From Streptomyces triculaminicus (lineage in GTDB: Bacteria > Actinomycetota > Actinomycetes > Streptomycetales > Streptomycetaceae), in contig NZ_JAFMOF010000005.1 in assembly GCF_017349075.1 (NCBI RefSeq), positions 558,001-622,000 of the forward strand: 64,000 nucleotides of DNA, given 5' to 3'. The notes beneath the pieces are model-generated. The model saw nothing but the letters and a program-made list of their open reading frames with translations. It did no database searches and was not told the DNA's origin. The position numbers and the translations under genes are program-made. Of the stretch, positions 41,782 to 51,578 are shown piece by piece (position 1 is the stretch's first letter; each line of letters begins with the position of its first letter).

Positions 41782-42921
41782 CTAGTCCCGGCAGATCAGC
41801 AGCAGCGCCCGGTCGTCGTTGACGTCCTTGGCCACCGCCTCGATCAGGTGCCAGGCGGCGCCGTGGAAGCCGGAGGTGACGTAGCGGTCGGCCTCGCCGG
41901 TGAGACGGTCCATGCCTTCGGTCAGCTCGCGTTCGTTCGTCTCGACCAGGCCGTCGGTGAAGAGCATCAGCACGTCTCCCCGGCGGAGCGTGCCCTTCAC
42001 CGGGTCGAAACCGGCGCCGTCGTAGACGCCCAGGAGCGGGCCGTCGGCGGCCTTCTCCTCCCAGCGGCCGGTGCCGGCGCTGAGCTGGAGGGCCGGGAGG
42101 TGGCCGGCGGAGAAGAGTTCGTAGTCGCCGGTGTCGAGGTCGAGGACGAGGTGGACGGAGGTCGCGAAGCCCTCGTCCCAGTCCTGGCGCAGGAGGTAGC
42201 CGTTGGCGGCGGGCAGGAAGGCGTGGGGCGGCAGGGAGCCCAGGAGGCCGCCGAAGGCGCCGGACAACAGCAGCGCCCGGGAGGCCGCGTCCATGCCCTT
42301 GCCGGAGACGTCGGTGAGGACGACCTCCAGGGTGCGGCCGCTGTTGGTGCGGGCGGCGACGACGAAGTCGCCGGAGAAGGACTGGCCGCCGGCCGGGCGC
42401 AGCGCCATCTCGCGGTGCCAGCCCCGGGGCAGTTTGGGCAGTTTGCTCTGGACGCGGATGCGCTCGCGCAGGTCGAAGAGCATCGTTCCGCCACGTCGCC
42501 AGGGGACCCCGACCCGGCTGCGGAACTGCGCGATGAGCAGCCCGAAGAAGCCGACGGCCGCGACGACGAGGATGGTGCCGGGGCTGACCCGGTCGGTGCC
42601 GTAGCGGTACGGGTCGTCCAGGACCGCCGACTCCGTGATGAGCGCCGCCGCCGCGGCGGCGTAGAGCCCGAGCAGGCTGGCGGGGCGCAGCAGCAGGCCG
42701 CCGGCCACGATGGGCAGGACGAGCGCGGCGGGCGCGCACCACTCGGGCTGGGCGATGGTGCCCAAGGTGAGCGCGGGTACGGACACCAGCAGCGCGGTCA
42801 GGGCGAGCCAGTCGGAACCGTCGCCCCGGAAGTAGTCGACACCGGCCTTGCGCATGCTCGTTCGGGCCCGGTGCAGTGCTTTGCGCATCCGGGCCGCCGG
42901 GGTCTCCGCACCGCCAGTCAT
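41782..42921 (-). CDS. Membrane-bound PP2C/SpoIIE-type phosphatase
   Basis: A 379-aa protein. Residues 36-130 contain about four to five membrane helices, starting at DWLALTALLVSVPALTLG. The C-terminal half is a SpoIIE/RsbU-type serine phosphatase: GDFVVAARTNSGRTLEVVLTDVSGKGMDAA (metal Asp residues), LLGVYDGAGF, and VLMLFTDGLVETNE. Such enzymes dephosphorylate anti-anti-sigma factors in Streptomyces stress and development signalling. No kinase or anti-sigma gene is adjacent. The start is ATG 42921. Confidence 0.92.
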   Translation of the reverse strand: MTGGAETPAARMRKALHRARTSMRKAGVDYFRGDGSDWLALTALLVSVPALTLGTIAQPEWCAPAALVLPIVAGGLLLRPASLLGLYAAAAAALITESAVLDDPYRYGTDRVSPGTILVVAAVGFFGLLIAQFRSRVGVPWRRGGTMLFDLRERIRVQSKLPKLPRGWHREMALRPAGGQSFSGDFVVAARTNSGRTLEVVLTDVSGKGMDAASRALLLSGAFGGLLGSLPPHAFLPAANGYLLRQDWDEGFATSVHLVLDLDTGDYELFSAGHLPALQLSAGTGRWEEKAADGPLLGVYDGAGFDPVKGTLRRGDVLMLFTDGLVETNERELTEGMDRLTGEADRYVTSGFHGAAWHLIEAVAKDVNDDRALLLICRD

Positions 42922-43238
42922 TGCATCGGGACCTTATCCACCCATTCGGCGGTGCGTCGATTCACGCCGCGCCGAGACGGCCGCGTTCGGGGCGCCGGGC
43001 GGCCACCCGAAGAGCAACCATATGCGACATTCGCTCATTTGATCGGCAACGCCCCGCCGAGGGCGGGTTTCGCGCGCCGAGCTGCGGGTACGCAGGACGG
43101 CCGGAGCCGTTCTTTCCCGGCCGCGCGCCGCAGCGTTCACATACGACTCATAGGCAACAGATGGAGTGCGGTCCCGCTCGCCGGTGTCCACGGCCGCGCG
43201 CGGGGCCGCACGCACGCCGGGGTCGGTGTGCCGGTGGG
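42922..43238. other. Intergenic region between the phosphatase and Fpg/Nei genes
   Basis: About 317 bases. An AT-richer patch at 43010-43050 (ATATGCGACATTCGCTCATTTGATC) is probably the phosphatase promoter. A minus-strand frame remains open across it, but it has no ribosome site and no protein-like features. Confidence 0.45.
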
Positions 43239-44051
43239 TCAGTTCTTCTGGCAGCCGGGGCACCAGAAGAGGTTGCGGGCAGCCAGGTCCGCCGTGCGGA
43301 TCTCCTGGTCGCAGATGTGGCAGGGCTGTCCGGTGCGGCGGTAGACGTACACCTCGCCGCCGTGGTCGTCCACGCGCGGCGGGCGTCCCATGGCGTCGGG
43401 GGTGTGCTCGGGCCGCACGGTGTCGATGCGGTTGTTACGGACGCCCTCGCACATCAGAAGCACCAGATCCGACCAGATGGCGTCCCATTCCGAGCGCCTG
43501 AGATCGCGGCCCAGGCGGTATGGGTCGATTCCATGCCGGAAAAGGACCTCGGCGCGATAGACGTTGCCGACGCCGGCGACGATCTTCTGGTCCATGAGCA
43601 GGGCGGCCACGGTGGTGCGGCTGCGCGAGACGCGCCGCCACGCCCGGTCCGGGTCGTCGGCCGCGCGCAGCGGGTCGGGACCGAGGCGGTCGTGTATCGC
43701 CTGCTTCTCGGCGTCCGTGATCAGCGCGCAGGTCGTCGGCCCGCGCAGGTCCGCGTACGCGCCGGGGTTCGCCAGCCGCAGCCGCACCGTCTCGGTGGGC
43801 GGCGGCGCCGAGGCGCCCGCGCCCCAGGTGTACTTGCCGAAGAGACCCAGGTGGATATGGACCCAGTGGGGGCCGGCGAAGCCGAGGAAGAGGTGCTTGC
43901 CGTGGGCCTCGGCGGTCTCGAGGATCTGGCCGGATATCAGCGCGGCGCTGTCGGAGAACTTGCCTTGCGGGCTGGTCGCCCGCACCGTCCGGCCCGCGAA
44001 GGCCTCGGTGTGGTCCGCCGCGAGGCGGTGGATCGTATGCCCTTCGGGCAT
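43239..44051 (-). CDS. Fpg/Nei-family DNA glycosylase/AP lyase
   Basis: Base-excision repair enzyme of 270 aa. The N-terminus MPEGHTIHRLA supplies the catalytic Pro and Glu (after Met removal) and is of the Nei2 type. The H2TH domain carries LMDQKIVAGVGNVYRAEVLFRHGI. The C-terminal zinc finger is CHIC...CPGC. It removes oxidised pyrimidines or purines and nicks the strand. It is 135 bases from rpiB on the same strand. Confidence 0.95.
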   Translation of the reverse strand: MPEGHTIHRLAADHTEAFAGRTVRATSPQGKFSDSAALISGQILETAEAHGKHLFLGFAGPHWVHIHLGLFGKYTWGAGASAPPPTETVRLRLANPGAYADLRGPTTCALITDAEKQAIHDRLGPDPLRAADDPDRAWRRVSRSRTTVAALLMDQKIVAGVGNVYRAEVLFRHGIDPYRLGRDLRRSEWDAIWSDLVLLMCEGVRNNRIDTVRPEHTPDAMGRPPRVDDHGGEVYVYRRTGQPCHICDQEIRTADLAARNLFWCPGCQKN

Positions 44052-44186
44052 GGGGTGGTCCTCCGACGGTTCGTTCGTCGCCGGCCGCGGGCCGGCGCGA
44101 AGCCGCCCGCCGCCGCACGGCGGGCCCCTCCCGGCCGCGCGCCCCTTGATCGGAGAGCGAACAGGAGGGGGAAGGGCCCGGCGGTG

Positions 44187-44675
<489 letters not shown>

Positions 44676-44843
44676 GGGCACGAGTGTGGCACGTCCCGAG
44701 GCTCCGGCCGGTCATCAGGGGATACGTAACGCTGAGTGAACACAACGAAATGGATTCAGGTCTTCCTAAAGACGCCTTCGAAAAGTTCTAATGCGGTGGC
44801 TCGTAACCCGAGAACCAAAGGAACAACCCGAAGGAACGTGCAT

Positions 44844-46289
44844 ATGAGCGCGACACCGCCGACCATGACGAAGGGGTCGACGACCGGCGATCCCGGCCAC
44901 GCCCCGGAGGCGGGCGGGGACGGCCTCAAGGCCGGACTCAAGAACCGCCACCTGTCCATGATCGCCATTGGTGGTGTGATCGGCGCCGGCCTCTTCGTGG
45001 GCTCCGGATCCGGCATCGCCGCCGCGGGCCCCGGCATCCTGCTGTCCTACGCCCTGGTGGGCGCGATGGTCGTCTTCGTGATGCGAATGCTGGGCGAGAT
45101 GGCCGCGGCCAACCCGACCTCCGGCTCCTTCTCCGCGTACGCGGACCGGGCGCTGGGCCGCTGGGCCGGCTTCACCATCGGCTGGCTCTACTGGTTCTTC
45201 TGGGTCGTGGTGCTGGCGGTCGAGGCGACCGCGGGTGCCGGCATCCTCAACGGCTGGATACCGGCCGTCCCGCAGTGGGCCTGGGCCCTGATCGTCATGG
45301 TCGTCCTGACCGCGACCAACCTGGCCTCGGTGAGCTCGTACGGCGAGTTCGAGTTCTGGTTCGCCGGTATCAAGGTCGTCGCGATCGCCGCGTTCATCGT
45401 GATCGGCGGCCTGGCGATGTTCGGCGTCCTGCCCGGCTCGGACAACCCGGGTGCCGGGTTCGACAACCTCACCTCGCACGGCGGCTTCCTGCCCAACGGC
45501 CCCGGCGCGATCCTCACCGGTGTGCTGATGGTCGTCTTCTCCTTCATGGGCAGCGAGATCGTCACGCTCGCCGCCGGTGAGTCCGAGGACCCGCAGCGCG
45601 CCGTCCGCCAGGCCACCAACAGCGTCATCTGGCGCATCGGCGTCTTCTACCTCGGCTCGATCCTCGTCGTGGTCTCGCTCCTGCCGTGGGACTCGAAGAC
45701 GATCACCGAGAAGGGCAGCTACGTCGCCGCCCTGGACTCGATCGGCATCCCGCACGCCGGCCAGTTCATGAACGTCATCGTGCTGACCGCCGTGCTGTCC
45801 TGCCTGAACTCGGGTCTGTACACCGCCTCGCGCATGGCCTTCTCCCTCGGCCAGCGCGGCGACGCCCCCAAGGCGTTCGCCAAGACGAACTCGCGTGGCG
45901 TGCCCCAGGCCGCGATCCTCGGCTCGGTCGTCTTCGGCTTCGTGTCGGTGATCTTCAACTACGTCTGGCCGGACACCGTCTTCAAGTTCCTGCTGAACTC
46001 CTCCGGTGCCATCGCCCTCTTCGTGTGGCTGGTCATCTGCGTCACGCAGCTGAAGTTCCGCGGCATCATCAAGCGCGAGATGCCGGAGCGGCACTTCGTG
46101 AAGATGTGGCTGTTCCCGTACCTGACGTGGGCCACCATCGGCATGATCACCTTCGTGCTCGGCTTCATGGTCTACGACGGCGGCGACAACCGTGAGCAGG
46201 TCCTGCTCTCGACCCTCGTGGGCGTGATCGTCCTTCTCATCGGCGTGGTCAGGGCCCGCAGCCACCGCGCGGCGGCCGTCGAGAAGTAG
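44844..46289 (+). CDS. Amino-acid permease, APC superfamily (GABA/aromatic type)
   Basis: A twelve-helix proton-driven amino-acid transporter; 481 aa from ATG 44844, with AAGGA 8 bases upstream. The front signature is LKNRHLSMIAIGGVIGAGLFVGSG, and the family motif GEFEFWFAGIKV lies in the middle. Closest in feel to GabP-type carriers, though the substrate cannot be read from sequence. It is divergent from rpiB. Two paralogs lie at 50022 and 51579. Confidence 0.93.
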   Translation: MSATPPTMTKGSTTGDPGHAPEAGGDGLKAGLKNRHLSMIAIGGVIGAGLFVGSGSGIAAAGPGILLSYALVGAMVVFVMRMLGEMAAANPTSGSFSAYADRALGRWAGFTIGWLYWFFWVVVLAVEATAGAGILNGWIPAVPQWAWALIVMVVLTATNLASVSSYGEFEFWFAGIKVVAIAAFIVIGGLAMFGVLPGSDNPGAGFDNLTSHGGFLPNGPGAILTGVLMVVFSFMGSEIVTLAAGESEDPQRAVRQATNSVIWRIGVFYLGSILVVVSLLPWDSKTITEKGSYVAALDSIGIPHAGQFMNVIVLTAVLSCLNSGLYTASRMAFSLGQRGDAPKAFAKTNSRGVPQAAILGSVVFGFVSVIFNYVWPDTVFKFLLNSSGAIALFVWLVICVTQLKFRGIIKREMPERHFVKMWLFPYLTWATIGMITFVLGFMVYDGGDNREQVLLSTLVGVIVLLIGVVRARSHRAAAVEK

Positions 46290-46322
46290 TCGAGAAGTAC
46301 CAGTCCGCCTCACCGGACGCCC

Positions 46323-46367
46323 GAAGGGGTCGTTCCACGCCGTCAGCCGGCGCGGAACGACCCCTTC
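46323..46367. terminator. Bidirectional terminator overlapping the kinase 3' end
   Basis: A perfect 14-base stem GAAGGGGTCGTTCC (46323-46336) / GGAACGACCCCTTC (46354-46367), with a 17-base loop. It lies 34 bases after the permease stop. Its right arm encodes the last residues of the convergent kinase gene. Confidence 0.8.
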
Positions 46368-48016
46368 ACGCTTTCGTAGACGCCGAGCGCGGTGCTCTCG
46401 GCCGCGTCGGCGTACCAGACGCTGACCTGGTACGTCCTGCCTCCCTCCGCGAAGCCCAGCTGACGGCCCTGCCGCGGCTCGCCGCCCTGGAGGAAGGCGT
46501 ACTCCCACACCACCGCGGAATCGCCGGAGAACGTCGTCCGCTCCAGCCGGATCTTGCGGTAGCCGGGGGTGCCGTGGAAGCCCTCCTCGAACCGCTGCCA
46601 GTGCGTCAGCAGGTCCTCCGTCGTACGGCCCTGCTTGGCCGAGACCTCGATCGCACCGTCCTTCGAGGTGTACGTGACGTCGCTGGGGCTCTGCTGGGTG
46701 CGGTTCCAGCCGGCGGGCGGCACCCAGCTGAAGCCGTCCTCGGACCGGCGCGCGGCGGCGGTCGAGGCGCCCTGGCTCTGCCGGGGGGAGCCGGGGCCGG
46801 TGGTGCCGGGCCCGGCGGAGTCGGACGGCCTCGTTCCGGACGGCCTCGTTCCGGACGGCCTCGTTCCGGACGGCCTCGTTCCGGACGGCCTCGTTCCGGG
46901 AGCGGTCGTCCCGGGCGGGCGGCTCGTGTCGTCTCCCCGGGCGTGCCCCCCCTCCCCGGGCCCCTGGACGACGAGGACGATCACGGCCGCGGCGGCCGCG
47001 GCGGCCACGACCGCACCGGTGGTGAGCGCGGTCGTCCTGCGCCGTGAGCGCCGGGGCGGCACGCCGTCGCGCACGGGCACGGGCGCGGGCGCCGGAGCGG
47101 GCGGGGGCGCAGAGGCGGGTGCGGGTGCGGCCACGGCGGCCGTCGGCGGGTGCGGGACCGGCTCCGGCGGCGGGGGCGCGAGGAGGCGCTCCAGCGTCTC
47201 CTCGGTCCCGTCCAGGGTCGGGCGCCGGGCGGGATCCTTCAGCAGGAGCCCGGCCAGCAGCTCCCTCAGCGGTCCCGAGGCCGCCGGGATCTCGGGCTGC
47301 TCGTAGAGAACGGCGTGCAGGGTGGCCATCGTGGTCGCCCGGCTGAAGGGCGAGTGCCCGGCCACCGCCGCGCACAGGGTCGCGCCGAGCGACCACAGGT
47401 CGGACGGCGGCCCCTGCAGCCGCCCCTCGATCCGCTCCGGGGCCATGTAGTCCGGCGAGCCGACCAGCGTCCCGGCCATGGTCAGCGCGGCGGCGTCCTG
47501 CATCGCCGCGATGCCGAAGTCGGTGAGGACGATCCGGCCGCGCTCGGTGAGCAGGACGTTGCCCGGCTTGATGTCACGGTGCAGCACCCCGACCGCGTGC
47601 ACCGCGCGCAGCGCCCGGACCAGCCCCAGCCCGATCCGTGCCGCCTCCGGCGGCGCCACCGGCCCCTCCCGCACCAGCACCTGCTCCAGCGAGCGGCCGT
47701 CCACCAGCTCCATCACGATCCACAGCCGCCGGTCCTCCTCCGCCACGTCGTAGACGCGCACGACGTTGGGGTGGTCGATGCGGGCGGTGGCCCGGGCCTC
47801 CCGCAGGCTGCGCTCGCGCTGGACCGCGCTCTCCTCGCCGACGAGCCCGTCGATGCGTATCTCCTTGGCCGCCACCCGCCGCCCCAGCGTCTCGTCGGCC
47901 GCGCGCCACACCCGCCCCATTCCGCCGCGCCCGATCAATTCCAGCAGCCGGTAGCGGCCCACCACGAGCCGCCCCCGCATCTCGTCACCCGAATTTCCCA
48001 CCAGGCCCGCCCCCAT
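46343..48016 (-). CDS. Membrane-anchored Ser/Thr protein kinase
   Basis: Hanks-type kinase of 557 aa from ATG 48016; an in-frame start at 48037 would add 7. Residues about 20-275 are the kinase domain: LIGRGGMGRVW (P-loop), VAAKEI (ATP Lys), HRDIKPGNVLL (catalytic loop), LTDFGIA (metal Asp), SPDYMAPE (P+1). A Pro/Ala linker, RRSRRRT and one membrane helix follow. The extracellular part begins with a five-fold GTRPS repeat and ends in a 150-residue domain (FSWVPPAGWNRTQQSPSDVTY). There are no PASTA repeats, so it probably senses a different ligand. Confidence 0.94.
   Translation of the reverse strand: MGAGLVGNSGDEMRGRLVVGRYRLLELIGRGGMGRVWRAADETLGRRVAAKEIRIDGLVGEESAVQRERSLREARATARIDHPNVVRVYDVAEEDRRLWIVMELVDGRSLEQVLVREGPVAPPEAARIGLGLVRALRAVHAVGVLHRDIKPGNVLLTERGRIVLTDFGIAAMQDAAALTMAGTLVGSPDYMAPERIEGRLQGPPSDLWSLGATLCAAVAGHSPFSRATTMATLHAVLYEQPEIPAASGPLRELLAGLLLKDPARRPTLDGTEETLERLLAPPPPEPVPHPPTAAVAAPAPASAPPPAPAPAPVPVRDGVPPRRSRRRTTALTTGAVVAAAAAAAVIVLVVQGPGEGGHARGDDTSRPPGTTAPGTRPSGTRPSGTRPSGTRPSGTRPSDSAGPGTTGPGSPRQSQGASTAAARRSEDGFSWVPPAGWNRTQQSPSDVTYTSKDGAIEVSAKQGRTTEDLLTHWQRFEEGFHGTPGYRKIRLERTTFSGDSAVVWEYAFLQGGEPRQGRQLGFAEGGRTYQVSVWYADAAESTALGVYESVKGSFRAG
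46831..46900. repeat. 15-base tandem repeat in the kinase gene
   Basis: The unit TCGTTCCGGACGGCC is repeated four times exactly, plus two partial units at the edges (46821-46900). On the minus strand it encodes GTRPS repeats just outside the membrane. Copy number probably varies between strains. Confidence 0.9.
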
Positions 48017-48108
48017 TGCGGAATTACCTTTTCGCACCTTCGGACATTGGAATCTTGTGGTACCTATTCAAATACTTCTGCAGGGAGTGGAGATAGGGGG
48101 GAGCGGAA

Positions 48109-49014
48109 ATGTTCCGAAGTAGTCACCGAATGCGCCATGCGGTGGCGTTGGCCGTGGCGGCGGTGGCGCTGCTGCCGTTCGGCGCGCGGGCCGACGAGCC
48201 CACGCCGGGGAGCAGCCAGGGCGGCAGCCCGGCGGCGAGCGCGCCGGCCGGATATCAGGTCAGCACCGAACTGCCGGGCCGGATAACCGTGAACAAAAAG
48301 ACGGGGAACACCAGTCTGACCGCGACGGTCCACAATGGCGGGACCAAGGAGGTCAGCGGTCTCAAACTGAAGGTCGTGGGATTCCAGGGAATGCGGATCA
48401 CATCCGTCGAGGGCTGCACCGCCATTCCCACCGGACAACTCCCGTCGGACTCCAACAGCGGATTCGTGTGCACCGTCGACAAACTCGCGGCCGGCCGGAG
48501 CCACGGCTATCGGGTGGCGGCGACCTTCGATCTGGGAAAGACCGGACAGATCTGTCTTCCGGTCACCCTGGGCGACGGAAAGACGCTGCTGTGGCAGCAG
48601 GGCCCCGTGCACTTCGGGACCACCGACACCAGCTCCGACGCGCCGGACACCCCGCTGCTGCTGGGCACCAAGAACGTGCCCTCCGGCTCCGCGGCCACCC
48701 CCGGCGGGCCCGGCGCCACACCCGGCGGGACCACCGGCGGCCCGCGGACCACGGCGCCCGCCACCCCGCCCGGCCAGACCACCGGCGGCCCGCGCGGCAC
48801 CTCGCCCGCCCCGACGAGCACCTCGCCCGCCCCGACGAAGAGCGCGGACCGGCCGGCCGCGTCCCCGTCGAAGGACGACGAGTACGACGACGAGCTGGCC
48901 CGCACCGGCACCTCGTCCACCCCGCTGTTCGTGGCGGCCGTACTCGCCGCCCTCCTGCTGGCCGGGGGTGCCGCGGGCATCTGGCTGACCCGGGGCCGGG
49001 GCGACCGCCGCTGA
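48109..49014 (+). CDS. LAxTG cell-wall surface protein, sortase class E substrate
   Basis: A 301-aa exported protein. The signal peptide is MRHAVALAVAAVALLPFGARA. A beta-rich domain follows (residues about 45-175: VSTELPGRITVNKKTGNTSLTATVHNGG, with Cys residues in VEGCTAIP, VCTV and ICLPV), then a Thr/Pro/Gly stalk. The sorting signal LARTG lies at 263-267, then a membrane helix and the basic tail TRGRGDRR. In Streptomyces, class E sortases cleave LAxTG and link the protein to peptidoglycan. It is divergent from the kinase, 92 bases apart. Confidence 0.88.
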   Translation: MFRSSHRMRHAVALAVAAVALLPFGARADEPTPGSSQGGSPAASAPAGYQVSTELPGRITVNKKTGNTSLTATVHNGGTKEVSGLKLKVVGFQGMRITSVEGCTAIPTGQLPSDSNSGFVCTVDKLAAGRSHGYRVAATFDLGKTGQICLPVTLGDGKTLLWQQGPVHFGTTDTSSDAPDTPLLLGTKNVPSGSAATPGGPGATPGGTTGGPRTTAPATPPGQTTGGPRGTSPAPTSTSPAPTKSADRPAASPSKDDEYDDELARTGTSSTPLFVAAVLAALLLAGGAAGIWLTRGRGDRR

Positions 49015-49041
49015 GCTCCTCCCGGCGCACCGCCCACGAGT

Positions 49042-49075
49042 CGGGCCCGCACCCCCGAAGGAGGGTGCGGGCCCG
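49042..49075. terminator. Bidirectional terminator between the LAxTG gene and bioY
   Basis: A perfect 13-base stem CGGGCCCGCACCC (49042-49054) / GGGTGCGGGCCCG (49063-49075) with an 8-base loop, placed between two convergent genes. Confidence 0.9.
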
Positions 49076-49101
49076 GTCCGTACGTAGGGAGAGGAGACGG
49101 C

Positions 49102-49710
49102 TCAGCCGCGGCGGCCCAGCAGCTTCCAGGCGGTGGGCAGGGCGCCCATGGCCAGCGCGGCCTTGAGGGCGTCGCCGATGAGGAACGGCGTCAGGCCCAC
49201 CGCGACGGCCTGGCCGATCGGCATGTGGGTGGCCAGCGCGAGGTAGGGGACGCCGACCGCGTAGATGATCGCGGAGCCCAGCGCCATGGTGCCCGCGGTG
49301 CGCAGCACGGAGCGGTCGGCGCCGCGCTGGGCGAGGGCGCCCACGACGGTGGCGGCCAGCAGCATGCCCAGGACGTAGCCGAAGGACGGGAAGGCGGCGC
49401 CGGAGCGGGCCTCGGCGAACCACGGCATGCCCGCGACGCCGGCGACGGCGTACAGCGCGAGGGAGAGGAAGCCGCGGCGGGCGCCGAGGGCGGTGCCCAC
49501 CAGCAGGGCGGCGAAGGTCTGGCCGCTGACCGGGACCGGGGAGCCGGGGACGGGCACGGCGATCTGCGCGGTGAGGCCGGTGAGCGCGGCGCCGCCGAGG
49601 ACCAGGGCCGCGTCGCGGACGCGGGCGCGCCCGGCGGTGGAGGCCGGGAGCAGATCGGCGAGGACCGCACCGGAACGGGCACGGGTGACGGGGACGGTAG
49701 CGGTGGCCAT
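49102..49710 (-). CDS. bioY: Biotin transporter substrate-binding subunit BioY
   Basis: S-component of the energy-coupling-factor biotin transporter; 202 aa with about six membrane helices. The BioY signature is present: IAVPVPGSPVPVSGQTFAALLVGTALG, then GARRGFLSLALYAVAGVAGMPWFAE. The start is ATG 49710. No bioM/bioN neighbours are present, so it either works alone or uses shared ECF units. No biotin-regulator box was recognised upstream. Confidence 0.95.
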   Translation of the reverse strand: MATATVPVTRARSGAVLADLLPASTAGRARVRDAALVLGGAALTGLTAQIAVPVPGSPVPVSGQTFAALLVGTALGARRGFLSLALYAVAGVAGMPWFAEARSGAAFPSFGYVLGMLLAATVVGALAQRGADRSVLRTAGTMALGSAIIYAVGVPYLALATHMPIGQAVAVGLTPFLIGDALKAALAMGALPTAWKLLGRRG

Positions 49711-50021
49711 CGGTACTCCGCGGGAAGGGATGAGCAGGGACAGCCCGACGTTAGCCGAGCGTCACGCCGTGGGCACCGGAGCTCTGCGACAAAGGCTGAC
49801 CACTGAGCTTTGGCGGGTTTCCCAGCGCGCCGTCCGGTGTGTGCGCACTTCAAAAGTGGTTGCTTGCGTAAACGTGATGCTTGTCACGAGAGACCGTGTG
49901 CGGCTTGGCGGCGGCCGCCCGGCCGGGGGAATCTGGAACCGCACCTCGCGTTTTCGCGCGCGCCCCCTGTTTCTCGCGCGCGCCTCGCGCGGCACCACGC
50001 ACAACCGAAAGAACGAGCCCC

Positions 50022-51431
50022 ATGCACGACGCACAGCTTGTCGCCGAGCCGCCGGCCGCCGGTGAGAAGGAACCTCTGGCCCCGGGACTCAAGCAGCGGC
50101 ATCTGACGATGCTGGGCCTGGGCGGCGTCATCGGCGCCGGCCTCTTCGTCGGCTCGGGCGCGGGCATCGCCGTCGCCGGCCCCGGCATCATCGTCTCCTA
50201 TCTGATCGCGGGCGCGCTCGCGATGCTGGTGATGCGGATGCTGGGCGAGCTCTCCTCGGCCATGCCCGCCTCCGGCGCCTTCTCGGTCCACGCGGAGCGC
50301 GCGCTCGGCCGCTGGGCGGGCTTCACGGTGGGCTGGTTGTACTGGTTCCTGCTCGTGGTCGTGCTCGCCGTCGAGGCGACGGGCGCGGCGCAGATCGCGC
50401 ACGGCTGGGCGCCGTCGGTGCCCCAGTGGGGCTGGGTCCTGATCTTCATGCTGGTCTTCACGACCGCGAACCTCGCGGCCGTGAAGAACTTCGGCGAGTT
50501 CGAGTTCTGGTTCGCGGCCCTGAAGGTGGGCGCCATCGTCCTCTTCCTCGGCCTGAGCCTGCTGGCCATCTTCGGCCTGCTGCCGGACACCGACCCGGTG
50601 GGCTTCACCAACCTCACCGGGCAGGGCGGCTTCCTGCCCAACGGCTGGAGCGGCGTGATCTCCGGCGTCCTCGCCGTGGTCTTCGCCTTCGGCGGCCTGG
50701 AGGTCGTCACGATCGCCGCGGCCGAGTCCGACGACCCCGCCCGTGCCGTGGCCCGCGCGGTGCGCAGCGCGGTGTGGCGGATCCTCTTCTTCTACGTGGG
50801 CTCGATGCTCGTCATCGTCACCCTGCTGCCGTGGACGTCGATGAAGCCGGGGCAGAGCCCGTACGTCGCCGTGCTGGACCACATCGGCGTGCCGGCGGCC
50901 GGGCAGATCATGAACATCGTGGTCTTCGTGGCCCTGCTGTCGGCCCTGAACGCCAACCTCTACGGCTCGTCGCGGATGGTCTTCTCGCTCGCCGAGCGGG
51001 GCGAGGCGCCGCGGACCCTGCTGAAGGTCTCCGGCGGCGGCGTGCCGCGCCGGGCGGTGCTGGCGTCGGTGGCGTTCGGCTTCGCGTCGGTCGTGCTGAA
51101 CCTGAAGTGGCCGGACTCGATCTTCCACTACCTGCTGAACGCGGTGGGCGCGGTCCTGCTGTTCGTCTGGGGCCTGATCGCGGTGTCCGAGCTGCGGCTG
51201 CGGCGCCGGATCGAGCGCGAGACGCCCGAGCTGCTGACCCTGCGCATGTGGTGCTTCCCCTATCTGACGTGGGCGGCGCTGGCCGGCATGGGCGGGGTGC
51301 TGGTGCTGATGCTGACCGACGCGGAGGCGCGGCCGCAGCTGATGTGGTCGGCGGCGGCGACCGGCGCGGTGCTGGTGGTGGCCGGTTTGCGTGAGGTCCG
51401 GCTGCGCCGGTCCGAGCACCGAGACGCCTGA
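50022..51431 (+). CDS. Amino-acid permease, APC superfamily, paralog 2
   Basis: 469 aa from ATG 50022 (MHDAQLVAEPPAAGEKEPLAPG), where paralog alignment begins; open frame further upstream is not conserved. The front motif is LKQRHLTMLGLGGVIGAGLFVGSG, the middle motif GEFEFWFAALKV. Twelve helices are expected. Tandem with the third permease, 147 bases away. An inverted repeat CGTGA-N6-TCACG lies at 49873-49888, well upstream. Confidence 0.92.
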   Translation: MHDAQLVAEPPAAGEKEPLAPGLKQRHLTMLGLGGVIGAGLFVGSGAGIAVAGPGIIVSYLIAGALAMLVMRMLGELSSAMPASGAFSVHAERALGRWAGFTVGWLYWFLLVVVLAVEATGAAQIAHGWAPSVPQWGWVLIFMLVFTTANLAAVKNFGEFEFWFAALKVGAIVLFLGLSLLAIFGLLPDTDPVGFTNLTGQGGFLPNGWSGVISGVLAVVFAFGGLEVVTIAAAESDDPARAVARAVRSAVWRILFFYVGSMLVIVTLLPWTSMKPGQSPYVAVLDHIGVPAAGQIMNIVVFVALLSALNANLYGSSRMVFSLAERGEAPRTLLKVSGGGVPRRAVLASVAFGFASVVLNLKWPDSIFHYLLNAVGAVLLFVWGLIAVSELRLRRRIERETPELLTLRMWCFPYLTWAALAGMGGVLVLMLTDAEARPQLMWSAAATGAVLVVAGLREVRLRRSEHRDA

Positions 51432-51459
51432 GGTTTTTCGTTTTTGCCGATATGTCAGG

Positions 51460-51479
51460 CACAGACGGTCATACGTCTG
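51460..51479. promoter_or_regulatory. Inverted repeat between two permease genes
   Basis: ACAGACG (51460-51466) and CGTCTGT (51473-51479) form a perfect 7-base inverted repeat with a 6-base spacer, about 100 bases before the third permease. It could be a regulator site or a weak hairpin. The regulator is unknown. Confidence 0.45.
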
Positions 51480-51578
51480 TCCGAATATCGGATATCTGTG
51501 TAAGGGGTATTGTCCTCAGCCAACATCGCCCCGACACTGAGGCAACTTTTCCGCTCTCACCAACGGGGCAACACGATC

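Noticed and set aside
42934..43263. 109-codon minus-strand frame upstream of the phosphatase
   Set aside because: Arg-rich product without a ribosome site; it overlaps the likely phosphatase promoter and the end of the Fpg/Nei gene.
46821..46900. CRISPR-like repeat
   Set aside because: Units are 15 bases, contiguous without spacers, and encode a protein repeat in frame.
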